DNA of 64,000 bases from Thermoanaerobaculia bacterium (GCA_022071945.1 JAJVIN010000046.1:124001-188000), one strand, 5' to 3'; counted from the stretch's first letter, positions 28,701 to 36,821 are shown. The notes: generated from the sequence alone by a model not told the origin. Numbers and translations: made by a program.

Positions 28701-31700
28701 GCTGTAGGTGTAGCCGGACTGGAGGGGGACGCTCACGATGTAGTTCCCGTTGTTGAGGCCCGAGAAGAGGTACTGTCCGGCGGCGTCCGTGGTCACCGTA
28801 CGAATGACGGCGTCCGCGCCATTGATGACCCCGTCCCCGTTGGCGTCGCTGTACAGGCTGACGACGACGCTGGGAATTCCCCCCTCGCCGGAGTCCTGGA
28901 CTCCATCGCCGTCAGCATCGAAGAAGAGGGTGTCACCGATCGCCCGGGTCGGCCGGAAGCCGTAGCTCGGGCACGGAGCGATCGCGGGGGCGCAGGGACT
29001 GGCGTTTCGCCGGTCGATGTTCGCCGTCAGGTTTGGCTCTCCGCGCTGCCGGTTCTGGGCGTAGGGCGTCGTGCCCGCGAAATCCGCGAGGACGCCGTTG
29101 ACGTCCGTAATCCGGACCGTGTAATCCGCTCCCCCACCGGCGAGTCCGGCGAACGTGAACGTGCCGTCCGCGGCCGTCGTCGTCGTGCCGATGACGTTCA
29201 GGCTCGCGTCGAGGAGGTCCACTGTGACGCCCCCGATTCCGATCTCACCGCCGCCATAAGCTTGATCCCCATTCCCATCGAGCCAGACCCGGTCACTGAT
29301 CGAATACGTGGTGCCCGTGGGCTGGAACCCGAAATCGGCCGTCAGGTAAGAGGTGTTTCCTGTCACGGACGTGAATCTCTGGTTCAGGGGCGTCGTGGCG
29401 ATGTAGCCGGCAGGCGTGGCGGCGGCGACGAAGTACGTCGCCCCTGTCGGCGTGATTCCGGCGAAGAGATAGCTGCCGTCAGGGGCCGTCATCGCCGTCG
29501 CGACCAGGGTATCCGAGCCCGGCTGGAGCACGCCATCAGCGTTGGCGTCGCGGTAGAGCTGGACCGTGACGCCCGCGAGGCCTACCTCACCCGGATTCTC
29601 CGCGCCGTTCCCGTTGGTGTCGACCCAGACCGTGTCGCCAAATGCGACGGTGCCGGCCGGGGTGGTGTACCCCATGTCGAGCCCGGTGCGGTTTTCGCCG
29701 GCGGCAAGGTAGAAGCGCCGTGTCTGGTTGTCGAGGATGCGTCCGGAGCAGCAAGTCTGTGAGAGCCCTCCGGGCAGGCCACCCGAGACCTCGACGTAGT
29801 AGTACGGGGCCGTCGTCGCGGGATCGCGCGGACACGAGCCCGTGCAGGGCTTGGGAAGGACGTTGGGGAAGAGATACCGCCCATTGGAGTCGGTCGTGAC
29901 GGTCGCGATCGGCGTCCCGAACTCGTCCTTGAGCGTGACATCGACGTTCGCGATACCGGGCTCGCCGACATCGTCGATCCCGTCTCCATCGGTGTCGAAC
30001 CAGATCCTGCCGGCGGCGGAGGACGACAGGGCACTCGGGTTGGTGACGATGTTCGTCGCGGAGGCCGTGAGCGCGATCGGGAACTCCCGGGCCGTGACCG
30101 AGACCACGTTCGTCAGCGTGTCGATCCCTGTTGCCAGCGGGTTGTCCACGCGAACCGGGATGGTGAGAGTCAGTGACTGCCCGGCCAGGAGCGTCGGTCC
30201 GTAGATGAGATCGGGCACGCTGCTATTGGCGGCATTCGCGTCGGCAACGTTGTAGGTGATGAAGAGGTCGTCGACGAAGAAGTTCTCGTTCGTGCCTTCG
30301 TAGTTCCCGTTCGTGAATACGAATCGAATCGCGGTACCCGCCGCAACGTGTGCGCTTATGTCGGCCGTGGCGGTAGCCGACGCGGCACCCACGATTCCCG
30401 TGAACGTGCCGACGGTCGTCCAGGGTCCCCCGACGCCTGCAGCTGCTGCCTGTAGCAGAATCGTGTCGGCCGCGTCCACTCCCGTATCGGTGCGGTACCG
30501 GAAGGAAAGTACAGCACTTGTCGCCCCTGAAAGATTCACGGTCCGACGGACGGACGGTTCATTGCTAGCGCTGTTATCGAGACGCAACTCGCCGTTGACG
30601 ACTCGAATGTCCCCTGTGGTGGGGTCCGTTCCCCCGTCATTCACTTCCGACCAGTTGGCCAACCAGCTATTGGTCCCGTCGTTCAGTGTGTAGAGCACTT
30701 GCCGGAACCGGTCGCCCACGGTCGAGCGGTTCGAAGAGACCGGGCCCACGTACGACACTCCCGCGGGAAGCGTGTCATAAAGGCTGACACCCGTTACCGT
30801 CGGAGCTCCCGCGGGGTTGTCCACGGTCACGGTGTAATTGAACGTATCGCCTGGATACAGGGGCGTCGAGTACGGCACGCTCGAGGTCTTCGTCAGGGAG
30901 ATCTGGCCCGATGCCACATACGCGAAGTCGGAGGTATTGAACGTTTGCGTGGCTCCGACGGCCACGGTCCGGGTGCCGGTGGCCGTCACGTCGTTCCGGC
31001 TCAGGGTCCCCGACGGCAGCACGGCTGTCGTCCGGCCCGTGAAGGTGATCCGGATCCGCTGGTTCTGCGCCATACCCCCAAGCTGACTGGACGGCCATCT
31101 GAGGATCGGTCCCGAAAGCCCCGTGCCCACCGTCTCGATCTCGACGTCGTCGATCCAGATCGATTCGGCGCCAGTGTTATCGGATACATTCGACTGGAAC
31201 CGGACCGCGAAATTCGTGGCGTTGAAGGCAGGGCCGAGCGCGAAGGAGGCCTCGGCATAGGCTGCGTCGGTGAAGTTGTTCCCAACTCCGGAAATCGTCG
31301 TGACATTCGACCAGGTCCCGCAAGTGATCGTGGTCCCGGTGTCCGTCGCGTTGGAGCAGACATCGATCGAGACGTTGTCCGCGGCGTCCGCGAATTCCCG
31401 CCGGTACTTGAACCGGAGAGTCGCCGCTGTCCCCGTGAGGTTCGCCATCCGCGCGGCGTAGCGTCCTCCGCTTCCCCACATCCGAAGGGCTGTCGCGCTG
31501 GGGCTGACCCCGGTATCGGACATGACGCGTATCCGGCCCGCGGCCGGATCCGTTCCCTCGCCGCTCTCCCGCCAGACGGTCGTCCAGTTCGTTCCGGAGG
31601 GCGTGCTGTCATTGTTGTTGTACGCAATGGTGTTGAAGCGGTCCTTGTAGGTGATCACCCGCTGGGGGTTCGCGGAGGCGCCAGTAATCTGGGTGAGATT

Positions 31701-33689
31701 CGGCAGGGTGATCGTTGCGCTGCCGGGGACGAACTCCCAGTTAGGCGGCAGGACATCCTGTACCGTCACTTCGTCGACGTTGTACTCCTGCGAGTCGACG
31801 TCGATGGTGAAGGTCGTCGTGGAACCCGAAGCGGTCGAAACGATCTCGGGATTCGCGGTCTTGTCGACGGTGAGGACGAGAGAGACGTAGTCGTCCCCCG
31901 GAAGCGCGACGTACCCGAGGTCCAGGTTCGGAGTCGGCGTCGTGGCGAACTCCGGATTCTGGCCATACGCCATCGTAAACAGCCCGGTCGCCCAGACTCT
32001 CGCGCCGGAAAGGTCTCCTGCGGGTCCGGGGGGAACGAACTGGCTCTGGAGCCGGGAAAGCGTGTACGTCTGGTCTGCCGTCCCATTGTTGTCATAGTCC
32101 ACAAAGACCGTCGTGTTGTCCTGTGCCGCCGTCAAGAAGACGCCGTTTCCGTTCACGGGCGCGGTCAGAAGCGGAAGAGAGCCTGGCGACCAGCCAAAGT
32201 AATGTTCCTTGTAGAGTAGGTTCGTCGGGAGGAGGCTATAGCCCCACTCATACAGGTCGAAGGTTGAGTCTCCGAAGCCGACGCCCCAGAAGGGGGTCGC
32301 GGCACTAAAGTAGATGCCTGATCCCACTGGAACCGATGGGTTTGCGCCCAGGGCACGGTTGAAAGACTGTGTACCGTTCGCCGGAATCGAGAACGAGCCG
32401 GAACCGGTGAGGCTTTCCCAGTTGACCGTCAGCGCCGAGCTCCCCGGATTGTAGAGATAGTAATCCGTGAACCTGTTGGCTCCGGTCCCGGTGGGCTGGC
32501 CAAATGGGGCGTAGTACGTGTTGGTCCAGTAGCCTCTCGGGAAGGCACTGAGGCCGCGCGCCAGGTACTGGTCGCCTGGATTCCCCGCGACGTACTTCAC
32601 CTGAAGCGTCTTGTTTCCGTAGATGGCGACCCCGGTATTGAGGCTTCCGGGGTTCGTCGTGCAATTGGCGTGAAGCCGGCAGGCACTCACACGGTCCAGC
32701 AGGAACGTCTGCCCACGCTCGAGGAATACGGTCGAGCTGTCGCCGAGGACGTAAGTGAGCAAGCTGCCTGTTGTTCCCGTATAGGCTGTCGCGAGGGTCA
32801 GGCTGGTGTTGTTCGCGATGTTCTGGATCTTGTAGACCACGCCATTGATGGCGATCGGATTCCCGGGGAACGCATTCGTGAAGGCCGTCGATGTTCCAGT
32901 GATGACCGTCGAGCCGTTCGTCGCCGCCACCGTCCCCGGACCGGTTGTGTTCCAGTTCGCATCGCGGTTCTGATTGAGAACGTCTGGTGTCCCGTCGTTG
33001 TTGAGGTCCACGGTGAAGGTCGTGTTGTCCTCGGTGGCCTGTATCAACGCGTAGACTCGCTCGAAACCATAGAAGTAGGTCGCAGAGGTCGCGAAGAGGT
33101 CCTCGCCGAACGGGAGGATGTACGTTGTCAACTGCGGTTTCACGGGGTAGATTTCCCACGCGTCCCCCTGATTGCCGACCCCGCGGCTGTCGATCCAGAC
33201 CGCCCTGGTCACGGTCACCACCCCTCCGGCGACATAGATGCGGTCCCCGCCGTCGTAACAACGGTTGCCGGGGTTCCCCTGGCCGGGACAGGTCGCTGAT
33301 GCGCTTCGTGGATTGGGAGGCGGTCCGCCGGAGGGGACGTTGGTGGACTCGAAGACGCGGACGCTGCCCGGCGATGCCAGGGTCACGATCTCGTCGGCCG
33401 TCGCGACTGGGTTCGACGGATTGAAGCCATACCCGTTTTCCCAGTGGTCGTAGTAGACGGTCGTCGCGGCGCTCCACGCAACGACCGACGTGACCGAGTG
33501 CATCGCCGTCGCCCCGGTGTTGTTGTCGAGCTCATTGAAGATGTAGTACATGTTCAGCTCGTCGCCGGGGAGGACGTACTCGGAGTACCCCGACACGGCC
33601 TGGCTGGACGCTGGCTGGCCCTGAATCACCAGCGCCACGAAGATCCACGCAACGACCACCCTACACGCGACAGCTAGTTTGCCTCTCAT
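25728..33689 (-). CDS. Giant secreted multidomain protein with SdrD_B repeats and C-terminal gingipain-like peptidase C25
   Basis: 2653 aa; ATG with a strong SD (GGAAGGAGG) and a signal peptide (MRGKLAVACRVVVAWIFVAL, cleavage near SSQA). Residues about 30-620 are a beta-rich region of unknown fold. About 620-1215 hold DUF11-like modules and two jelly-roll-like stretches. About 1220-1825 contain five SdrD_B-type repeats with Ca-binding-like DxDxDG loops (FDTDGDGIDD, FDADGDGVQD). The C-terminal ~340 residues are a peptidase C25 domain with the catalytic pair H2525 (NYVGHGG) and C2559 (ITCSAGNF), spaced 34 apart as in gingipains. I see no type IX secretion tail, PEP-CTERM or LPXTG signal. A TATATT -10-like element lies on this strand at 33761-33766, so it probably has its own promoter. 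The RiPP-like cassette lies directly upstream on the same strand; whether the protease acts on that peptide is unknown. Confidence 0.9.
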   Translation of the reverse strand: MRGKLAVACRVVVAWIFVALVIQGQPASSQAVSGYSEYVLPGDELNMYYIFNELDNNTGATAMHSVTSVVAWSAATTVYYDHWENGYGFNPSNPVATADEIVTLASPGSVRVFESTNVPSGGPPPNPRSASATCPGQGNPGNRCYDGGDRIYVAGGVVTVTRAVWIDSRGVGNQGDAWEIYPVKPQLTTYILPFGEDLFATSATYFYGFERVYALIQATEDNTTFTVDLNNDGTPDVLNQNRDANWNTTGPGTVAATNGSTVITGTSTAFTNAFPGNPIAINGVVYKIQNIANNTSLTLATAYTGTTGSLLTYVLGDSSTVFLERGQTFLLDRVSACRLHANCTTNPGSLNTGVAIYGNKTLQVKYVAGNPGDQYLARGLSAFPRGYWTNTYYAPFGQPTGTGANRFTDYYLYNPGSSALTVNWESLTGSGSFSIPANGTQSFNRALGANPSVPVGSGIYFSAATPFWGVGFGDSTFDLYEWGYSLLPTNLLYKEHYFGWSPGSLPLLTAPVNGNGVFLTAAQDNTTVFVDYDNNGTADQTYTLSRLQSQFVPPGPAGDLSGARVWATGLFTMAYGQNPEFATTPTPNLDLGYVALPGDDYVSLVLTVDKTANPEIVSTASGSTTTFTIDVDSQEYNVDEVTVQDVLPPNWEFVPGSATITLPNLTQITGASANPQRVITYKDRFNTIAYNNNDSTPSGTNWTTVWRESGEGTDPAAGRIRVMSDTGVSPSATALRMWGSGGRYAARMANLTGTAATLRFKYRREFADAADNVSIDVCSNATDTGTTITCGTWSNVTTISGVGNNFTDAAYAEASFALGPAFNATNFAVRFQSNVSDNTGAESIWIDDVEIETVGTGLSGPILRWPSSQLGGMAQNQRIRITFTGRTTAVLPSGTLSRNDVTATGTRTVAVGATQTFNTSDFAYVASGQISLTKTSSVPYSTPLYPGDTFNYTVTVDNPAGAPTVTGVSLYDTLPAGVSYVGPVSSNRSTVGDRFRQVLYTLNDGTNSWLANWSEVNDGGTDPTTGDIRVVNGELRLDNSASNEPSVRRTVNLSGATSAVLSFRYRTDTGVDAADTILLQAAAAGVGGPWTTVGTFTGIVGAASATATADISAHVAAGTAIRFVFTNGNYEGTNENFFVDDLFITYNVADANAANSSVPDLIYGPTLLAGQSLTLTIPVRVDNPLATGIDTLTNVVSVTAREFPIALTASATNIVTNPSALSSSAAGRIWFDTDGDGIDDVGEPGIANVDVTLKDEFGTPIATVTTDSNGRYLFPNVLPKPCTGSCPRDPATTAPYYYVEVSGGLPGGLSQTCCSGRILDNQTRRFYLAAGENRTGLDMGYTTPAGTVAFGDTVWVDTNGNGAENPGEVGLAGVTVQLYRDANADGVLQPGSDTLVATAMTAPDGSYLFAGITPTGATYFVAAATPAGYIATTPLNQRFTSVTGNTSYLTADFGFQPTGTTYSISDRVWLDGNGDQAYGGGEIGIGGVTVDLLDASLNVIGTTTTAADGTFTFAGLAGGGADYTVRITDVNGVLADFAGTTPYAQNRQRGEPNLTANIDRRNASPCAPAIAPCPSYGFRPTRAIGDTLFFDADGDGVQDSGEGGIPSVVVSLYSDANGDGVINGADAVIRTVTTDAAGQYLFSGLNNGNYIVSVPLQSGYTYSPDVFADSDPSAAGIQRAVPMTGTNVFTADFGFEPNTPTSVSGTVWDDANRSGAGSPEPGESGLAGVVVSLYSDADGDGIIETGDVVVATTTTDSSGNYSFTGVASGTYVVRITDGAGILTSYESTYEVTGGRSGPFNFQEAVNLTGGNASGINFGYAVPTPTYASVVAFEATLSAGSVVVEWQTASEVGTIGFHVERLDPKSNVWIRVHDSLLPAILTGPQGGSYRLRDATAPTRETLTYRLVETEASGLTLTYGPFRVTPEKTSTFTGTFERTARPISPENASRLTASAAEKAVFDIGGEAQTGVKAKILTAQTGLHRVEAADIAQRLGVPLATVTSAIASGGLLLENQGNVVSYLPEAGNTALYFYAEAIESPFTAQNATLASLAPGSLMQAGDTPLTLGRTPATSFADKVVLEEDRYPLILISSDPAGDLWAWDYLYASDPSLASRVLNVPVPSPASDMTPILTVRLRGSSDTPPAVDHDVSFSWNGSTLGSVGWGGFEPFTATFELPAQSLKAGDNALSLSSRLVPGAPYDLVYIDSIELSYRRAYRAVGNELSFTVAPGADVTVQGFTTNAIVLLDITDPRRPVPVWGARLAPASDGTFGLRFGNRGASERRFLATTLAKAGKPFQVAAVKASSLRSETNAADLIVIAPDFLAQAASELVSYRQRQGRSTLLVSLESIYDEFSHSLSTPYAIRDFLKFASENWRRAPRYVTLVGRGTFDYKGISGTNDNILPTLLTPTPMGLNASDFSFLDWGTPASRNMSIGRLPVLTSQELKDYLRKITANESASGAPALAVLLTADNPDASGDFLAGSESVGAYVPLSSPASRVYLSYVDASSGREAIKSALSRGAGIFNYVGHGGLDTLAHENLFSSADVAALTKVPRLSSFVAITCSAGNFAIPGYPSLAETLVLAKDSGSQAAWTASGLSNNDAGVRLNQRFFERRFVLGERVLGDLVRQSLQDIEVKSEVGYVKKIYNILGEPVSQLP

Positions 33690-33824
33690 CTCCAGCCCTC
33701 CTTCCGGGCAGTTGGCCAGCCCGCCGAACCATTACTCAGTTCCGCTCCGCAATACGAATGAATATAGGACCAAGCCTCCGGCCTGGATAGAAATGTCGAC
33801 ACCCGGCAACCGCGACGCCCGCTC

Positions 33825-34124
33825 CTAGGCCCCATCAGGGCCTCCGGGTTCTCTCGCAACGATCCGGGCCTCGACCGCCCGGTTCAGGAAGGCCTGAAGC
33901 TCGGCCTCCAGAATGTCGCGAGGCGCATCAAACTCTTCCTCGAGAACCGCCAGAATCTGGCTCGTCGAGCGCTTGCCATCAACGAGCTCCAAAATGCGCG
34001 CCCCGGTTCCGTTGATGACGATCGCCTTCGACGTCTCTGCGACCAAGACGACGCCCTTGCCCGCGATCCGCCGGAACCCAACCCCTCGCTCGAGCCGGGG
34101 AACGAAATCGAGGGCCGGGCTCAC
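33825..34124 (-). CDS. PqqD-family peptide-binding protein (RiPP recognition element)
   Basis: 99 aa, GTG start with GGAGG 10 nt upstream. PqqD proteins bind the leader part of a precursor peptide and present it to a radical SAM or other modifying enzyme. Family features: VPRLERGVGFRRIAGKG forming the beta-sheet, VVLVAETSKAIVINGTGARIL, the helical LVDGKRSTSQILAVLEEEF, then a second helix pair. It is the last gene of the cassette, 59 nt after the HprK-like gene. It is a free-standing protein, not fused to the radical SAM enzyme. Confidence 0.9.
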   Translation of the reverse strand: MSPALDFVPRLERGVGFRRIAGKGVVLVAETSKAIVINGTGARILELVDGKRSTSQILAVLEEEFDAPRDILEAELQAFLNRAVEARIVAREPGGPDGA

Positions 34125-34183
34125 CTTCGCAGAACCTCCGCGACGAGCCTCGGGGCCTCGAGGTCTTGCCGGAACCTCAGCCT

Positions 34184-35041
34184 CTACAGCGGCACTCGCT
34201 TCGTGACCTCCGTCAGGAGGTCGAGCAACTCTCCGAACAGCGAGGGGTCGCCGTTCATGAAGGGCGAGCAGGAGGCCAGGCCCGCCAGGGCCTCCGCCTG
34301 ATCGAGCGGTAAGACTTCGTTTTCATCCGCCTTCTCGAGCCGAAAGATCGCCACGGCCGGAAAGGCACAAGCCGCGTTCCAGCTCCTCGGTCCGTAGTCG
34401 CCCGAGAACGGAAAGGCCTGCAACTCCAGCGACCCGTCCCGGGGCACGTGGAGGAGATTCAGGTCATCACTCGCCACGCCGAATCCCGCCTCGCGGGCGA
34501 GCCGGCCGAAGGTCGACTTCCCCGCCCCGCTGGGACCGTACAGGAGCGCGGCCATCCCCGAGGTAATCATCGAGCTGCTGTGCAGGATGAGGCACTCGGG
34601 ACGGATCCTGCCGATCGCAATCAGCACCCGCAGGAGGTTCGAGACGGTTCCATTGAATGCGTGGGCGTCGCCGTCCTCCGCGAACCAGAACGGAATCTCG
34701 CCCGTCTCGAGCTCGTCCAGATTCGTTTCGCACGCGAAACACCGCCCCCGGATCGAGAGCTGCCGCCCGGCGACGCTCCAGACCATGGGCTCGGGGCCGA
34801 AAGGATCGAGAAACCGCGGGTCGCGGGCTGGCACGGGGATCGCCCGGAGTCGGACCCTTCGCGCGCCAACCGCGGCTGGCGCGCCAACCGCGGCTGGCGC
34901 ACCGGCGGGAGGAAGAGAGGCCCACGCCCGGGGATCGAGCGTCTGCTCCGGGATCTCCCCGGCCACCTCGAAGGCGAGGCCCGGCCCGCCGAACCGAAAC
35001 CCGGTCCCGGCCAAGGCTTCCGGTCGAATCAACCCCGCCAT
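34184..35041 (-). CDS. HprK-like serine kinase/P-loop protein of a peptide-modification cassette
   Basis: 285 aa from the ATG at 35041; a GTG at 35044 and an ATG at 35053 are alternatives. GGGAGG abuts 35053, so 35044 or 35041 is more likely. It has the HPr kinase-type P-loop GPSGAGKST (residues 169-177) and the downstream Asp pair SDD (D192, D193) seen in HprK. The N-terminal ~140 residues are unlike the HprK N-terminal domain. HprK-like proteins occur in RiPP clusters; in paeninodin-type lasso clusters such a kinase phosphorylates the C-terminal Ser of the precursor (established). Here it directly follows a peptide gene ending in Ser-Ser. The coding sequence contains an exact 18-bp tandem duplication (34863-34898) giving repeated GAPAAV. 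Confidence 0.82.
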   Translation of the reverse strand: MAGLIRPEALAGTGFRFGGPGLAFEVAGEIPEQTLDPRAWASLPPAGAPAAVGAPAAVGARRVRLRAIPVPARDPRFLDPFGPEPMVWSVAGRQLSIRGRCFACETNLDELETGEIPFWFAEDGDAHAFNGTVSNLLRVLIAIGRIRPECLILHSSSMITSGMAALLYGPSGAGKSTFGRLAREAGFGVASDDLNLLHVPRDGSLELQAFPFSGDYGPRSWNAACAFPAVAIFRLEKADENEVLPLDQAEALAGLASCSPFMNGDPSLFGELLDLLTEVTKRVPL

Positions 35042-35072
35042 CACAGACCCCATCCTCCCTCTTCTCTCGTAT

Positions 35073-35243
35073 TCAGGATGAGACGACGGTACAGCCGGCT
35101 TGAGAAAGGGTCTTGATAGGACCACTGTTGCACGCCGCGGCAATCAGCTCGAGGGGTTCCTCCGAAATGAAGGCGGGAGGCTCCCACCGCTTTCGCTCCC
35201 GGGGCCGCTCCTCCGTTTCGTTATCGGGCCGTGTCTTCTCCAC
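35073..35243 (-). CDS. Putative RiPP precursor peptide
   Basis: 56 aa, read directly from the DNA. The GTG start at 35243 has AAGGAG at a 7-nt spacing, and an in-frame TGA lies just upstream of the SD, so this is the only long reading. Residues 1-19 are highly charged (rich in Glu and Arg). Residues 18-25 read KRWEPPAF, and 28-33 read EEPLEL, similar in style to leader segments bound by PqqD domains. The tail has Cys at 38 and 51, Gly at 41 and 50, and ends V-V-S-S (Ser55, Ser56). It starts 33 nt after the radical SAM stop and ends just before the HprK-like gene. I know no exact family match; the precursor role is inferred from position, SD, composition and neighbours. Confidence 0.72.
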   Translation of the reverse strand: MEKTRPDNETEERPRERKRWEPPAFISEEPLELIAAACNSGPIKTLSQAGCTVVSS

Positions 35244-35250
35244 TCGGGGT

Positions 35251-35256
35251 CTCCTT
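35251..35256 (-). promoter_or_regulatory. Ribosome binding site of the putative precursor peptide
   Basis: AAGGAG on the minus strand, 7 nt from the GTG at 35243. It is the strongest single argument that the short peptide frame is translated. Confidence 0.75.
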
Positions 35257-35276
35257 CACGCAAAAGAAAAACGGAA

Positions 35277-36434
35277 TCAGGAAATGCCAGGACCGGTCTC
35301 GCCTGAGTTCGGGGACTGACTGCCGGCCGCGCCCCCTCCCCCCACGGACACGGGGAGCAAGGACAGGGACCGTCTGGAGCCGGGACGATCGGGAAGCTGG
35401 GCGTCCGGAAGCCCGGGAACGACGGGCAAAGAGTAGGCGGACGCCGCGAAGCCCGAGGCGATCTCCGCCATCCCGGGGCAGAACCCGCCCGCGGGAAGCT
35501 GCGGCAGGGAATCCCGCGTCCGTTTCGCGGCCACGGCAAGCTCCCTCACCTCGCCAAGCCGCCCGTTGCCCGACCAGATTTCGCGGAGGCTGTGGTCGAG
35601 GATGTTTCCGACCGGGCGCCGCCACTGAACACAGGGAAGCACATCGCCAAAGGGGTCGATCGTGACGCTCGAGGAGCCGGCGCCGCACGCCTTCTCCGAG
35701 CCCGCCTCGCGGGGGACCTCATCAGGTTCGGACTCCACCTGGATGCGGGCCTGCCGGACAGCTTCGAGCGCACAGACCCTCTCCATCTCGTCGCTCGACG
35801 GCGCGATCATCAGGGGGGTCAGGTCCCCGTTGTCGCGAGGGCTGACCACCGGGTTCAGTGTCAGGAGAACGCCGAGTGATTCGGCGAGCTTCCACATCTC
35901 CTCGACCTCCGCGACGTTCCAGGACGTCAGCGTGGAGTTGAGCTTCACCCTCAGGCCAGCGCGCAGCATCGCCGGAATCACCGTCATCAGGCGTGCAAAC
36001 GACCCCGGGACGCGAGTCTGGCGGTCGTGGGTCTCCGCCCGGCCTCCGTGAAGGCTGATCTCGACCCGGAAGGGCCGTACATCGCGATAGAGGCGCTCGA
36101 TCGAATCCTCCGTGAAGCCGTGCCCGTTCGTCTTGATCCGGAGGGAAAAAGCCAGGTCGCTCGCCCGTGTCGCGATTTCCCAAAACCCCGGGTGCATGAG
36201 GGGTTCTCCGCCCGAGAGCGCCAGGACGAGAACTCCCTCCTCCCGGCACTCCTCGAGAAACGAGAGGTAGCGCTCTGTGGCGACGAGCCGCCCCTTCTTT
36301 CCCAGGTCGTTGTAGCAGAAGAAGCAGTCGAGATTGCACCGGTAGGTCAGCTCCAAAAGGACCGCGATCAGGTGGTTCTCGTTCCACGCATCGGTGACAA
36401 CCTCCGAAAAACCGCTCCTGGCCCCTTCACTCAT
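35277..36434 (-). CDS. Radical SAM peptide maturase with twitch-type auxiliary cluster motif
   Basis: 385 aa. Cleaves S-adenosylmethionine with a 4Fe-4S cluster held by C33, C37 and C40 (TYRCNLDCFFC). GGEP (LALSGGEPLMHP) is the SAM-binding motif. C-terminally, C250-x12-G263-x4-C268 plus a distant C319 match the twitch pattern (CX9-15GX4C-gap-C), which binds one extra 4Fe-4S cluster in enzymes such as SkfB. The full seven-Cys SPASM set is absent. The nearest functional relatives are PqqE/SkfB/MoaA-like maturases. The SD GGGAGA precedes the ATG. It is the first gene of the cassette, 33 nt upstream of the precursor gene. The likely action is radical modification (thioether or C-C bond) of that peptide; the bond type is inference. 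Confidence 0.9.
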   Translation of the reverse strand: MSEGARSGFSEVVTDAWNENHLIAVLLELTYRCNLDCFFCYNDLGKKGRLVATERYLSFLEECREEGVLVLALSGGEPLMHPGFWEIATRASDLAFSLRIKTNGHGFTEDSIERLYRDVRPFRVEISLHGGRAETHDRQTRVPGSFARLMTVIPAMLRAGLRVKLNSTLTSWNVAEVEEMWKLAESLGVLLTLNPVVSPRDNGDLTPLMIAPSSDEMERVCALEAVRQARIQVESEPDEVPREAGSEKACGAGSSSVTIDPFGDVLPCVQWRRPVGNILDHSLREIWSGNGRLGEVRELAVAAKRTRDSLPQLPAGGFCPGMAEIASGFAASAYSLPVVPGLPDAQLPDRPGSRRSLSLLPVSVGGGGAAGSQSPNSGETGPGIS

Positions 36435-36821
36435 CGCACGTCTCCCGCTGTGCCATTAAGATCAGATTCTCGGGGAGCCGCCGAGTGAGTCCGGTCAACG
36501 AAATCCCGTGAGCGTGTTGGCAGCGCGGCCTCCAGCTCCCTGCCGCGAGTCGCTTGCAGGATCTTTCTGGAACCTCTCGGGAGGCCGAGACTCAGCCCCG
36601 TTTGTCGCTCATGTTTCTCTGCGAGCCGCGGGCACGTTCACAGATCCTCCCGGGAAATAGCTGATGGTTGAGGTAATGTTTCAGGGGGTGGAACTCAGGA
36701 CGCCAGAATCTTGAGGAGAAAACCACCGCCAAGCAAGGGCTGGCACCCGGAATCGACGCAGGATGTGACGGGGCTCACACAATCACAAGCCCCTGGAACC
36801 AAAGAGTTTATTGAGACTCGA
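36435..36821. other. Intergenic region between photolyase and radical SAM genes
   Basis: 387 nt between the photolyase stop and the radical SAM start on the same strand. It must carry the promoter of the RiPP-like cassette, but I cannot identify a convincing -35/-10 pair. An open frame rich in Cys (36695-36976, minus) lacks an SD, overlaps the photolyase end and does not show the local codon bias, so I did not call it. Confidence 0.6.
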
